From: Dendrophyllia cribrosa
Taxonomy: Eukaryota > Cnidaria > Anthozoa > Scleractinia > Dendrophylliidae
Direction of reading: 5' to 3'
Assembly (NCBI GenBank): GCA_024195265.1
Contig: JAJLRJ010000003.1
Span: forward strand, 55,235,284-55,299,283
Length of the DNA: 64,000 bases
Shown: one piece after another, positions 36,201 to 48,200 of the stretch
How the letters are laid out: each line of letters starts with the position of its first letter
How positions within the stretch are numbered: the stretch's first letter is position 1
The notes under the pieces: generated by a model
Told to the model about the DNA's origin: nothing
Seen by the model: only the letters and a program-made list of their open reading frames with translations
Databases searched by the model: none
Translations under genes and position numbers: made by a program

Positions 36201-36344
36201 ATGTCTGACCCCCAGAATTACAACTGGAAAAACACCCAACTACTATTCACTTTTGATCCTAGATAATATCGAAAGCAGTGTTACATACCACGTTCTTTCA
36301 TACTGGTTCAACCAACGATACCCTCCTTCCTCTTCGTTCGCCAT
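24034..36344 (-). CDS. GTF2H2: TFIIH core subunit p44 (GTF2H2), 17 exons
   Basis: Structural and regulatory subunit of TFIIH, which opens promoter DNA and works in nucleotide excision repair; p44 binds and stimulates the XPD helicase. Exons (5' to 3'): 36289-36344, 34013-34090, 33067-33103, 32296-32382, 32084-32134, 31746-31800, 31093-31198, 30827-30917, 30463-30550, 29534-29610, 29181-29211, 28961-29006, 27661-27721, 26618-26663, 25193-25301, 25005-25050, 24034-24147. Every junction is GT-AG and keeps phase; the product is 392 aa, close to the vertebrate protein (395 as I recall). The N-terminus has [12 protein letters not shown]; a VWA-like domain follows ([29 protein letters not shown]); the C-terminus has the Cys-rich zinc regions ([35 protein letters not shown]) and [10 protein letters not shown]. 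The start is the first ATG with a family-like N-terminus. Introns are full of MITEs. Confidence 0.96.
24211..24264 (+). repeat. (ATT)n microsatellite
   Basis: About 18 perfect TTA/ATT triplets just upstream of the last GTF2H2 exon, within its intron. Confidence 0.9.
25862..26115 (+). mobile_element. tRNA-derived SINE
   Basis: An A-box-like TGATAGAGCGCCAGTC and a B-box-like GAGTTTGAATCCGGTC are followed by a body with CTTAAAATAACTGAGGACAAA and GGGGCGTTAAAGAACCACTG, which I recognise as a SINE body seen in corals. It lies in a GTF2H2 intron in the opposite orientation to the gene. The long minus-strand frame across it is not coding. Confidence 0.65.
28035..28200. repeat. Dispersed repeat, copy 1
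   Basis: GTGATTTTTTGTGCAATTTT and GTTGCATCTTCAAATCGCGT recur at 39605-39780 with the same spacing. Non-coding, in a GTF2H2 intron. Confidence 0.55.
30099..30285. mobile_element. 187-bp mariner-type MITE
   Basis: The ends CAGTCAAACCTGTATTAAGC and the inverted CTTAATACAGGTTCAACTG are flanked by CA (decayed TA) and TA. It repeats GACCGCTTAATA-type motifs internally. Lies in a GTF2H2 intron. Confidence 0.6.
31376..31533. mobile_element. TGTTGTGGTTCAA MITE, copy 1
   Basis: 158-bp near-palindrome with TGTTGTGGTTCAA inverted ends and 4-bp GATA duplications (31372-31375 and 31534-31537). The inner arms have TTTGGTTTAAAAATTTTCAA. Confidence 0.8.
31891..32048. mobile_element. TGTTGTGGTTCAA MITE, decayed copy
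   Basis: ATGGTTCAATTTTTCTTTTG at the start and inverted remnants to about 32048 match the family, but the ends are lost. It abuts exon 5 of GTF2H2. Confidence 0.5.
32417..32442 (+). repeat. (AAT)n microsatellite
   Basis: About nine AAT triplets just upstream of GTF2H2 exon 4, in the intron. Similar short AAT runs occur near 35213. Confidence 0.7.
33510..33669. mobile_element. TGTTGTGGTTCAA MITE, copy 2
   Basis: 160-bp palindrome with the same ends as the 31376 copy and TAGA duplications (33506-33509 and 33670-33673). Confidence 0.8.
34160..34630. repeat. Probable dispersed repeat in GTF2H2 intron 1
   Basis: CGCGAGCTTCTAGGGGGGTC here resembles CGCGACCTTCTAGGGGGTCA near 25470. The flanking sequence gives only short, unconvincing frames. 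Confidence 0.4.
35308..35435 (+). mobile_element. CCTCGGTGTAAAAACC MITE, copy 1
   Basis: 128 bp with CCTCGGTGTAAAAACCTG and inverted TTTTACACCGAGG ends; the body holds CTACCTTTGTTGTCTTGCAC. Confidence 0.75.
35834..35961 (-). mobile_element. CCTCGGTGTAAAAACC MITE, copy 2 (inverted)
   Basis: Same 128-bp unit in opposite orientation to the copies at 35308 and 35991; about 400 bp upstream of GTF2H2 exon 1 in its intron. Confidence 0.75.
35991..36118 (+). mobile_element. CCTCGGTGTAAAAACC MITE, copy 3
   Basis: Third copy, only 29 bp from copy 2, so copies 2 and 3 can pair as a long hairpin just inside the GTF2H2 first intron. Confidence 0.75.
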
Positions 36345-36561
36345 TTTGGATTTGCACGCGCAATCACTTGGCCAGCGGAATATCCTCGTAGTACCAATGT
36401 GCCTCGCGCGACGCCTCGCGCAAGAATGAGTGGTGACTGGGAACGAAGGCACTGGGTCCAATAATCTTGCAAGGCGTGTTCAAGCGTGACGGCCCAATAC
36501 AGCAAAAGAAGCAAGCAGAGTTATAAAAGGGCGAAAAGCTAACCATATAATCGTTTAGGTC
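36345..36561. promoter_or_regulatory. Bidirectional promoter interval, GTF2H2 / BTB gene
   Basis: 217 bp separates the two start codons. It is richer in CpG than its surroundings (CCTCGCGCGACGCCTCGCGC near 36402) and has no clear TATA box, as is common for shared housekeeping promoters. Transcription starts are not known, so the core promoter may extend slightly into either 5' UTR. Confidence 0.6.
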
Positions 36562-37899
36562 ATGTCTATCGATGCGGTCATGGAAGAGTTTTGGCAAAAG
36601 ACAGCAAGGAGCACTATCAGAGAAAGATGCAAGTCCTTTTTCAACCAAGAACTTTTGAGCGATGTAAAGTTCGTCGTTCGAGAAGCTCAAAACGGAAATG
36701 AAAGCAAAAAGATTCCGGCTCATAAGTTTGTGTTGGCGATCAGTAGCCCTGTGTTTTTTGCCATGTTTTATGGTGAACTGGCGGAGACGAGAGATTCTGT
36801 TGAGATCTCTGACTGTGACTACGAGAGCCTGTTGGAGTTGTTTCGTTTCATATACAGCGATGAGGCGAACTTGACCCCAGACAATGTGATGCAGTTGCTG
36901 TATTTGGCGAAGAAATACATGCTTTCTTCTATGGTCGACATGTGCACCACTTACCTTCAAGAAAACCTGGACGCGTCAAATGTATTTCATGTCTTGCCTG
37001 ACGCACAGAAGTACGAAGAGAAAGATCTGTTGGATCACTGCTGGAAAGTGATCGAGAAAGAAACAGACGAAGCAGTGAAGTCGGATGGTTTCGCAACAAT
37101 CGAAAGGCCAATACTGGAGGAATTAGTCGAGAGAGATACTTTGACCATCAATGAAGTGGAATTATTCAAAGCTGTCGATTTCTGGGCTGAAAATGAATGC
37201 GAAAAGCAAGGTCTCACAGCAGAAGGCTCTGTGAAAAGAGGAATCCTTGGTGAACGTATCGTTAAGGGTATTCGTTTTCCCGTTATGAAAGAAAAGGAGT
37301 TTGTTAGTGTAGTGCTTGACTGTGGCATACTCACTCAGAAAGAATGTTTCGACATGATGAAGTATTTTAACTCAGTATTAAACACTCCTGTGGGATTTCC
37401 TGAAGGCAAAAGAGCTGGGTTTTTTAAGATAGCATCTAGGTTCAGATCAGTGGTGCACAAAAACAGCCGGTGGAATTATGATAATTGCGAGTGTACCGAC
37501 GCTCTAGTTCTTTCGGTAGATAAAAACATAAAGTTACATGCAGTTCGTCTTTTCGGCAGCGATAGCAGTGAATATTTAGTCAACTTAACATTAAAGGATG
37601 AAAATATGGATTTCGTTGCTTCTGAAGAGGGCAGTTTTTTGTCTAAGCTCGTACAAAGTGAATTAGGAGATTATCAAGGCTTTGATATTGTGTTTAAACC
37701 TCCGATTGCTATCGAAGCAAATACTAACTATCATTTAATTGCTCACATTACTGGCCCTCCCTCGTGGTATGGACAGAGTGGTCTATACAGTGTGGAGCAT
37801 TTTGGGGTCCAATTTTTCTTCAATAGCTCTAACGTCTTAGCAAGCAACACCAGTCTGAGAAAGGGACAATTTTCTGAAGTTGTGTTTTATCTGGACTGA
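36562..37899 (+). CDS. BTB-BACK-PHR protein (BTBD3/BTBD6-like), single exon
   Basis: 445-residue intact frame. Residues about 30-135 form a BTB/POZ domain (DVKFVV, PAHKFVLAISSPVFFAMFYG, then LELFRFIYSDEANL). Residues about 145-245 form a BACK domain (LDASNVFHVLPDAQKYEE, ending near FPVMKEKEFVSVV). The C-terminal part (about 290-444) is a PHR-type beta-sandwich with conserved features (DALVLSVDKNIKLHAVRLFG, YQGFDIVFKPPI, LRKGQFSEVVFYLD). Vertebrate relatives are Cullin-3 ubiquitin ligase substrate adaptors, with roles in neurogenesis and Notch or Plzf turnover; that role is inferred here from domains. The start MSIDAVMEEF is in frame and matches the shape of family N-termini. The gene is head-to-head with GTF2H2. 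The lack of introns may reflect an old retrocopy or simple intron loss. Confidence 0.93.
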   Translation: MSIDAVMEEFWQKTARSTIRERCKSFFNQELLSDVKFVVREAQNGNESKKIPAHKFVLAISSPVFFAMFYGELAETRDSVEISDCDYESLLELFRFIYSDEANLTPDNVMQLLYLAKKYMLSSMVDMCTTYLQENLDASNVFHVLPDAQKYEEKDLLDHCWKVIEKETDEAVKSDGFATIERPILEELVERDTLTINEVELFKAVDFWAENECEKQGLTAEGSVKRGILGERIVKGIRFPVMKEKEFVSVVLDCGILTQKECFDMMKYFNSVLNTPVGFPEGKRAGFFKIASRFRSVVHKNSRWNYDNCECTDALVLSVDKNIKLHAVRLFGSDSSEYLVNLTLKDENMDFVASEEGSFLSKLVQSELGDYQGFDIVFKPPIAIEANTNYHLIAHITGPPSWYGQSGLYSVEHFGVQFFFNSSNVLASNTSLRKGQFSEVVFYLD

Positions 37900-39294
37900 A
37901 TGGCATACGTGTTTTCTTTTTCAGAAAAAAAAATAATATTTCATTTTAATTTAATTAAACAGTCTCTTGTTGTAGTTAAACAAGACAAGACATTTTTGTT
38001 CAATCTTTCAACTGCTCTAATCTAAGATGTGTACACGAGTACCAAGGAAAGTTAACAAAAACTAATGGTGGGAGGGGGCATTTGGGGGGACTGCGATTGA
38101 CTACGTTCCACTTATTACTGTTTAGCCTGTATGCTATTGTATACTTTTTTATTGTAATAAACAACGGAAATAAACACAATTTGATTGCAATAATTTATTC
38201 AAGAACAAATACATTATTTTTATGTTTATTCCCTAATATTGTTAAACCCACATATTGCTATACTTATCTTATCTTTAGAATAATAAATTCTATTATTTCA
38301 TAATGGATAATTTAATCCTCAAAGAACTAGAAATAATTTTGGAATCTATCCAGCTCAGGAAACTGATAGGGGACTGGGAAGAAATATGAATAAACGCTGG
38401 TTATCGTCATCGTTTGCATTGACTGTGAGCATGCGCAGGCTCTTCTATTTGGTTTTGCACGAGTGTCTCGTGCGAGTGGGCATGCGAGTGACGATGCTGC
38501 AAGCAATAACGTATCTAGGCGACGGGCCCGGCCTCACCACCTTACCATGGAGTCTAATTCTGCCACTGGCGAGTTTCGAAGCTGTGAGTAAATCTATCTG
38601 GTTAGGGAACTGGGGAGAGGAAAGTAGAGACTCATCTGTCCCTGCCTCGATCCCCCGGGTGTTCCTCCTTATTCCAGCGCGGTTCGCGTGGAATTGTTGG
38701 ATTGTTGCATTACATCCTTTTCACGACGCCCCGCGCACCCTGTTTCCCCGCGCGAGACCTGTGTCTGCATATGTCCTTCGACTCATTCCCTTCGCTTGAA
38801 GCTCGCACAGAACACTCCCGCTAAATCCAAATAAGAGTGCCTACTCGCAGACTATTGTTCGCGATAGACAGCAACGGCTAAATCGCTGGCCAAACTAACT
38901 CTGTAAGAACTTGTAAACATGTATTAGCAATTATCAGGGTTCGATGAAAAGAGAATAGGAATTATTTGATATTCGTATTGCAAACACCTTTTTACGCGGG
39001 CTTCTGTTCACAAGCAATAGCACGATTGCAGATTGAGTTTTAATTCCATGGAATTTTAATCCGGCAAGGTTCACCGTCGCTGGGAGGCACGCTATGGAAT
39101 TTTAATCCTAGGAATTTTATTCATCTAAAAGTGATGTCTGTGAGTGTTAGTAATCAAACGATAACCAGCGAGATAACAGCTCTTATCGAATTTGAGAAAA
39201 CCGGAAACTAAATAGAATTTAATAGACACTACAAAAAAATTAATGTTAGACCCTTTTAATTCTTCTCAGCAGTGAGATCATTATAAATATTTTT
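37900..39294. other. Between the BTB gene and the lipoxygenase gene
   Basis: A poly(A) signal AATAAA for the BTB gene lies at 38156-38161. The rest holds a GC-richer block (about 38386-38800) with an open frame that lacks any recognised domain, plus a partial palindrome of CATGCG motifs near 38430-38500. I do not call a gene there. Confidence 0.4.
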
Positions 39295-42200
39295 CTAAGA
39301 CTGAATGCTGTTAGGGACCCAGGAGTGCTGTAAATAGGGGTAAGTCAGATGACCGTTCTGGAATCTCCTGTAGTTCCTGTACTTTAGCGTTGGACTAACG
39401 GAGTACATGAGATAATAGTAGTAAAACCGTACGATCTGCTTTGCAACTGGATCTGAAAGATGTTCATGGTAGTCGAATAACATATCATAATGGTATGTCC
39501 CAACGTTCATTGCAACCTCGATCTGCGCCTGTGTTAAAGAGAGAAAAATATCTTTAGTGAAAGTGATATGATGTTATGTTGTTCTAGATCACGTGATTTT
39601 TCACGTTTTGCATAGGCGATTTTTTGTGCAATTTATGTCGCACTTTTCGATGCAATTTTTTTTTAGCAAGTTGCATCTTCAAATCGCGTGCTTAAACTAG
39701 AAACGATTTCAGTACGATTTGGGCGCGATGTGTCGCGCGATATCACAGTCGTTTCTGATGCAACTTGGGGTGATTTTGGGAAATAACAGCAAATCATAGT
39801 AAATGTCGCGGGACAAAAATCGCATCAAAACTAAATCGCAATGTAAACAGGCCTTTATGCTCCTCCCACGAAACCGTTGAGTTAATTACTGTTTTCGAGT
39901 ATTGTTTTGACTTTCGAACACTAATGAGTCATAAACAACACAAGGTTTGACTTTTCAAAGAAAATGGTGTATTATAGAATTGACACACTTACTGATGATA
40001 TGTTGCCGTTTGGTAAATTGAAGATGGAAAATTGCCCTGGTGGTACACGAGTGTCATTGAATATCTTCGTTGTCAACACGGGTGGGAACGCGCCATAATC
40101 ACTCACAGGATAGTTAACTGTAGCGTGCTTGATGCTTAGTAGCCATACCAACTTAGTTACCATGTCAACGACTTCGCTTCTAGTGCTTAGGACAACCGGG
40201 AAGCCTTTAATCTGGCGAAAAAAGTGGCTGTTGTAAAACATTTGATTAAACAAAAAACTAATATTTTGACTATCCTGGTAGCAGGTTCAGCTATTTTGGC
40301 CACCTTGCACAAACTTTTCATCCGTCTCTCAAGGTTCCCAGGGCTCGTTTCTCAAAAGTTTCGATAACTTTTTGGGCTTGCAGCTTTATTTAAAAATCAG
40401 AATCTTTAGAATGGTGGTGTAGCCCGCAAACCAGCCTGACTTATTTCGGCAAGTTAGAATTTTTATTGCTTAGCTTTCTATGCCAACAAAAGCTGAATCT
40501 TTAATGTAAACATTGCGCGCATAAAACGGCTTTCCGGCCCGAAAAGTTATCGGGACTTTCGAGAAACGAGTCCCCGGCCCTGATGCGGGGGCTTTTCAAG
40601 GAGAGTCACTAGCCGCCGGGAGAGATGAGTGGTGGGTGCTCCGCAGGCTAATCAAGTCCTTTCACGAGATTGAAGTCTATCATGTAGCTTGCACCGACTT
40701 GCATCATGAAGGGATACCAGTATTGCTTCTCCCCTTCTCCCTAGTCCATTCCAAGCCTGAGATTTCTATATTTGTTTGCTTACAGAAGATCAGTGCATTG
40801 TTACAGGTGACAAATTCTACCTCCTAGCCACGTGACCACCGCGCCTCCAACACGTGTATAAGCAACATACTGGTATTTTAAATCACAACGGTATTTTAAT
40901 TACCTGTCCACGCCCGCCGTCAGGTCCAGTGCCGTCGATAGACAATTCATTCACAAACGCTTGTAACTCCATATCGTTTTTAACGTCTTTGTCATCGCGA
41001 TAGTAACTGACAAAGAAAGCTACAAGTTAGATTCCATTCCACGGTTTCTCGGCAATAGTTGTTACATCTGGCTAAACATAATTGGTGCAAACTATAATTA
41101 ATGGATAGATATATCGCAACTCAAAGTAAATTGGGCATTCATAGGTTACGGAACTTCATCCGATTTCCGTAGCATGCATCCCCCTACCTCGCACTCTCCC
41201 AGTCTAATGTTAGTGCATTGCAGGGTTACCCCCAGCATTTTGTCGCCGGTACCCATTTAAACACCTGGGTGGGGAGAGACAATGTGGATTTAAGTTTCTT
41301 GTCTGAGGAAACAGCATGACGGCTGAGCCCAGGCTTCGAACCAACCAACGCACTCACCACTACACTACCGAGCATTAATTTCTTACACTGACCTTCCGAT
41401 CTTATGAAAGGATTAGTGTGGACTGCGTTAAAAAAAATCGGCTTTCAAGTTCCGAGCAGTAACGAGGGAAAACGGAAAACCGCGTTGCGGGTTACTTACA
41501 TATACACGTAATCCTGCGCCATTCTCTCAACTGCCAACATCATCAATCCGCAGTCGTCACGGTAAGGAAAATACGGTAGCAGTTTCTTGTTATCCAGGCC
41601 ACGTTTCTGCATTGATAAGTCATATTTTACTAACGCGCGGATATCAAAACTGTTTCCTTTTGTTTACCTTTGACTGTTTATCAATAACTGTTTTATTTTA
41701 TTTCAATGGTTTTGTGAAATCTCTCTTAGTGACTCCAAAATATGTTGGAATAAGCTTAGTTCTTAAAAGCTGTGTGTAGACCGACAATTAATCGTAGCAG
41801 AACGTTTGGGACAAGTTGTATTTTTCCCATTAAAACATTAATAAAATATATTTCCGGCCACGGCCCCTGGCCATGATTATTACTTATATGTTACAAACAA
41901 TAACAAAAGAAAAAAAATCATTTGGACTACTTTGTTAAATTTTAAATAGTTTAATTTTAATTTTCTAAATCAACGATTTTTTACCATTTGTGTATTTTAA
42001 AAATTTCAATAAAGTTTGCTTGTCTCAGTGAAAATGTTTGGACCACTGATAATGATTATATAAAAAAAACTTTGTTTACATTAATTTTAAGTTGAAAATC
42101 TGCATCCTTCCCAAATCAGAGTTTTGTAACCAACAGTAAAATCCTGTTTACCTGGATATCAAGATGGAAATCTACATCTTTCCAAGACAGATTTTTGTAA

Positions 42201-45200
42201 CCGCGTTCTATCAGTAACACGGTCCCTGCAGGCCCCATAGCCGTTAGCTGGTCCATGTAGCCGCCTTTCATGATTAACGATGGGGACCCGATTGTGTTCG
42301 TGGCAATGACTCCTCTACAGTGATACTTGAGGAGCTCATTCAGCGGGTGCTGAGAGGAAAGTTGACGGTAAAGAACCACACAGAAGGGCTCCGCCAAAAG
42401 ATGGACCTGCAGAAAAGAAGACACGCAGGAATGTTGAAAGGCACCAAAGGGGCTGTTACACCAGGCAATTTATTCCTAAACTTGCCACGGAACGCTGTTG
42501 GGAGTGTTGAGAGACAAGTTAATTGGGGCTGTCAGACGCCCGCAACACTTTTCGCAACGAAAAAGATAGCGCTTTTAATGTTGTTCAAATTAGAGCAGGA
42601 GTTCGAGGAATAAATTGAAATGGAAAAAATCGTGCGAGACGGGAGGAAGTAGAAGATTGTTCATCTTTTTCTGCAACTCGCAACCCAATGTTTCGTTGCG
42701 AGACAAGCTGCAAAGAGAGGGTGTTACACGCGCAATTTCATCCGCAACTTGTCTCGCAACGGCTCTCGTCGGCGTTGCGTTGTAGGTTTTAGGAAAAAAT
42801 TGCCTCGTGTAACAGCACCTTAAGGAAACAAAGCTACAAAGAAGAAGAAGAAGAAGAAGAAGAAGAAGAAGAAGAAGAAGAAGATGATAAAGATGATGGT
42901 GATGATGATGATGATGATGATGATGATTAAAAGAAGAAGAAGAAGAAGAAGAAAAGGAAGAAGAAGAAGAAGAAGAAGAAGAAGAAGAAACAGAGAGAAA
43001 AGAAGAGAAAAATAATATAGCAACAATGGCAACCAACAAAAGGTGGTAAATGAGAACTGTATCAGAAGTATATGCATAGTCAAAAGATTTCATACAGAGG
43101 CAATGACATTATAAAGTACAACAACAATGTTTTGATTTCCAAAAAGACCTCTGACCTTAAGGAGATGTTCTATCATTTGGCTGTGTGCGTAATCTGTAGC
43201 CTGGACAACCATTTTGGCCAACATCCAAGATCCACCATCCACAGGTGAGTAAACAGGAGAATCTATCAATAGAAACAGATATGTTAAGACTGCTACATTA
43301 GACTGCTAGCTCTCACTCTTCGGTCAGTCGAACGGGAGAGACTGGAGCGAGCGAACGGTCCCTGATTAGTTCGACTATCCAGAGAGGGAGTGCTAGCAGT
43401 TTACGCCTACTTTAACACTATTTAGCCCGGCGGGGGGGTTAGGGGGCTGACTTTTAACATTCATAACTTTTTCTAATATTAAAGCAAACGTCACCAAACT
43501 TCGTAACTTTTCTTAACATTTGTCTGGCAACAATACGGTGTGACATGTCATTGTTCACGTGACTTGATGGCAGCTGTGCGCATGTGCAGAACTTATGATG
43601 TAATTCCCACGTCATATAACGTCTTCATTTCATTTTGCGGACCGCAAAGGAAACAGTTTCATTGCCATGGCTTTGCCGTAGCTTTAATGATCTTGATGTT
43701 GCAAAGGCCCAGGCTCAGGAATTCCAAAAAAGCCCAGGCTAAATATATAGGGTTTTAATTTCTGGTGGACCTCACTTGCTGGAATTATAATTAACAAATG
43801 CCATGCTCGCTGTGGCGAGTACAGCAACACATGCGCAATAGCGCTGTTTGTAAGTTCAACTTGTCCAGTTTGGCAGAATCTAAGCTATATATTATGAAAC
43901 CATTCAACTCCCGGACACTCAAACGTCTCGAGTTCATGTTGTCAAGCTTGCTTTACCTAAATAGCTAAATCCTATTCGATTGTACTGCTGCCCCCAGCAG
44001 AGATGATCTGCGCCAGCCTCTTAATTTTGTGATTCCCACCATGATAATTGACGTCTGCTCCCCCTCCTAATCTTGGAATATGTGGACGAAATCCTAAGGC
44101 ATACGGAGTTGAACTGAAAGTCGTTGAAGTAATTTATGACGTTTTTAAAATTTTTCCCAAGTGAATGTTTAAGAAAATTAAATTTACTCTATAGGTAAAG
44201 GTTTAACAACAGTTAGACTAACCTGGTTTATAATCAAGCTGAATGGCCACCGGACGTAGGCGTTTGTCCTGCCCCTCTGATCTTATGGCGAAAAGAGCCA
44301 CTGGTGATTTGGAAGGCCACAAAGTCCGACCAGGATTATGATCCACTGTATCCGGGAATGTAACCATGTCGTCGAACACCTCATATCTGAGTACGTAAAC
44401 ATTGCCTTCCCTTATCGCCTAAAAATAAAGGAATAAGGACAACAAGTTACCATCAGTTCTACTCTTGCAGAGAGGAAAGTGCGCTATATAGGCAGGAATA
44501 TTAAATACTAAAAACACGGGGTAAGGGAGGGGGCTCTATTTACAGTGCCATGCAGACGAAGCCTAACTTGAAACAGAATGCATTTGCACGCGAACAACAA
44601 ACCAGTCAAAAACCCGAATTCTAGGTATAAATTAGAACTCATTTTGTGGATCTCGAGGTTTTGACAGCTTTGCGGTTCGCGCGCAAATGCATTATGTTCC
44701 GTGTTTAGGTTACGTCTCAGTGTCCGGTACTGTACTTTGCCTCATTTTGTCTTTACTCCACAATAAACATAACACAACGCGTTATGACAAATAAGTTTAT
44801 TTTGAGAGGGCCTGGCGTAACCAACCCGAACCATTATCCTACTAAATACAAATATTCTCATACAGAATAAGTACAATTTACGTAGACTAGAGTTTAGATA
44901 AACCGTCATAAACTATTTTCAGATTTACATGCGCACTAAGATACGCGACAAAATGAAAAACCCCACAGGGAAACTAAAAACTCTACTATCGCAAGCCATT
45001 CTTGTCCTGCATTATCTGTAAGTAGGCACATAGGCCTAATGCCGGTTAGCCAGTCTTGGCCACGTCCCCGAGTAAGCAAGCATACTTAGTGCCAGTTAGG
45101 CTGCCAGTTAACTTATGTATTTAGAACATGATATACCAGGTCAGTCCTGAGCTACAGTGCTGGGGAACTTGCAACTCTGACGTTACAGATCATTTTTGAT

Positions 45201-48200
45201 TTACATCCCCCAAGTGAACTGGAAAAATTATCCTAATTAGGCTGGGAAACTAACGAGTCTGACACCCCGGGTCACTCTAGACCCAACTTAGGCTGCAAAT
45301 GTTGTGACTCAAACATTCCTGGTAACTCTAGACCCATCCATGCTAAGCACAATGGACTTCGGGAAACATACAAAGCCATCGATAATTAATAGGCGAACTT
45401 GTACTCGCAAACTAAGTAATATAGCCTGAATAGAGGTTACTAAGATCCTACTTGTATGACAAGGATACAAAAACCTTATTAGTAAGTACAAGTAGAAAAC
45501 AAATGTATTAGAACGCTAAACTAGTGGAGCTGAGCAACCGCTAACAAAAACAAATGCGGTTAGACGGAGGCCAGAAAAAACCTGCCAGAAAAACCCCTGT
45601 GGAGAAAAACCTTCAGGAAATCTGGGTTGGAACCAAGGCTCAAGCTCTAGGCGTTAGAAGCCCATCTTACGAGGCTTTACAGAGAGAGAAACGGCCGAAC
45701 CTACGAATGAATAGAATATGAAAACTAAAGAAAATGAAAATTAAGCGAGACTAACGAAGGTTGGTTATGAAGGCCTAGATGGCCACCACGTGCTATACTC
45801 TACCTTATATACCCTTGTATCACTACCCATAACGCACTGGCCTGGACCCAGGCCCTGTTGTATCCCGTGCCGACAAAATATTTATTTCAGCCTTCTTCGC
45901 AAGCTCATTCGACAGAAATAATACTTTTGTATGGTCGTGAAAGTCTGAGTTTACATGTACTGCAAGAGTATTTGAATTATCATCACCATTGATTCCAGCT
46001 GTTTACGAATCCAATAACGGAGTTTGGCCTGACCCCAATGCAGGCAGATCTCAATGGCTACTGTCCCAGCTCAAGAAGAACAACCTGAGAATCATGTACG
46101 AAAGTGTTTTTGGCCGAATAATGGGTATTGTAATACATATAAATTATTTACTGCAAACGAGGGAATATTTTCAAATATAAAGTTATACTAGACCTTCTCC
46201 AGTGGTTCATTGTTGTTTGTAGCGGCCTGGATAGCATTTTCCCAGTTGTAGTTTGGGTTGAGAGTTTGACTCAACTCTGACCACTTTAACCCCACTTTGG
46301 CTGAAATAATGCAACAAGTGAAATAAATTATTTATTGCGGACGAAATAATTAGTGAATGACTAAAATTGACCGAGCAAAGGCAAAGGCCACATGACGAGA
46401 CAATGGCCAGGGTTTCATGGTCTAAGGACCTAATTGCTACACCGACCCTAGTTTGCGAATGGACATCTTTTTAGTTTCTTCCCGGGCAGTATTTTTTAAC
46501 TCGTGAATTTGCGAACCGTAATGAACGGGTTATCGCAGATGGTGGCAAATATGTAAATTGTCACTCACTCACTCACTTCCTCCATCACTCGGCTGTAACT
46601 TTTCTTTACTGAGAATTGATTATTAATTAAGAATTTATTCCGTTAATGCTTCATATTTGCGAGCAACTGTTTAAAGTTTCAAGTTTCAAGCTTTTTTTCT
46701 TAACTGATATTAGCAATTTTTGAGAAGGACGAAAACTAAAGCTTTTAATTAACGTTTGTATAAATATATTGAAATTTTGGTAGCAACTTTTGAAATTTAG
46801 GTAGCAATTTTTTTTCGATTTTTGGCATTTTTTTTAGCAACTTTTTGGCATTTAGGAAGCAACTATTCAGCATTTTAATAGCACAATCGGGATAGGCCTA
46901 CTAGCAGCTAGACTGCTAGAAGTATCTTTCTAGAAGTTTTATTAGCTCGATCACCTGAGCGACTGTCAGAAAGGGTCTGCTAGTAGTCTGTGAATCAGCG
47001 TAAACTTACAGGAATCGTCTGTTACCCTGCGAAGCACCATGGGATTGCATCCACTCAGTCTCTGCTCGGCAAAGATGTCATCATCTCGCCAGTCCTTGAG
47101 TATATCCCTGAAGGGTTCTGTGTTTGAAACGAATCGATAGGGGCCAGAAGATCCCTGTAAATACATATTACAAGAATTTGTTAGTGAGGATTTGTCTTAT
47201 GACATTGTGCATTTCTAATTACTGAAATCCTCCATTAACACCACCCCCCCCCCTCAAATAAACCCCCTCTATAACAGGCCTCACCCTTTTGGAGCAAGAA
47301 ATGTATTAAAAAAAAACTGGTAGTTGCCGGATCTTCCTTGTAAAAGATCTCGTGCCAGGCGTCACTTGAATGTGAAAATACAAAACTGAATGCAAGGCTG
47401 GCACTACGGCAAAGGGCAGATTTATTAATGGCCAATATTTCGACTAATAGTATTAGTCTTCCTAAAAAAAATATTGAAACATTAATAAATCTGCCCTTTG
47501 CCGTAGTGCCAGCCTTGCATTCAGTTTTGTATTTTTAATGTTTTAACCCCCCCCCCCCCTCCCTTTCCTTCCGCAACCAAAACAATAAAGGACAGACTGT
47601 ATTACCGGTACACTTTAACCGTACCAATCCGGGCACGAATTCACATACAGTACTAGCAACCATTGGGGAAAATACTACTAGAACTTGTACTTGTAAATGG
47701 AGATCTCAGTGACAATATACCTAATCTACAAATTATTTTTAACATTTGTATTCACTTGTGGGAACCTATTGAAATGAATGAACAAAAAAAGGAGTGGTGA
47801 GCTGCTTGCGCTTCGCTAAATTACCCACCCCACCCCTCTCAAACGCGCTTGTAATAAATAAGCGGCTCCAGCGTTGGGGGGTGGGGGGGGGGGGGAGGAG
47901 GGGGGGACGGAGGGAGGGGAGACTAATAGAGGGTCTACGGTACGATGCATCTACTTGCAAACAGCTTTACTCCCTTAAAATGTAAAATAACGTTCTCTGG
48001 CTTAAATTATTTTAAACTGAATGAGCTTTCGGCTACCAATCTGCAGCCTCTTTTTTATAAATAATTTAGGCCAGAGAACGTTTTTTTACATTTGAATCAT
48101 GTTTAACCCTGGTTGCACGTCCATTTTTATACAAGCTTTACTTACATTACTTGCTAAGCTGCTCCTGAATTGTTTAAACATATTTTCGTAGTCCTGAAAC

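Noticed and set aside
38386..38799. 137-aa plus-strand frame in GC-richer DNA
   Set aside because: No recognisable family, composition fits a repeat with CATGCG palindromes, and no splice or promoter context.
42590..43093. 167-aa Ser/His/Leu-rich minus-strand frame
   Set aside because: Translation of the GAA/GAT microsatellite in a lipoxygenase intron.
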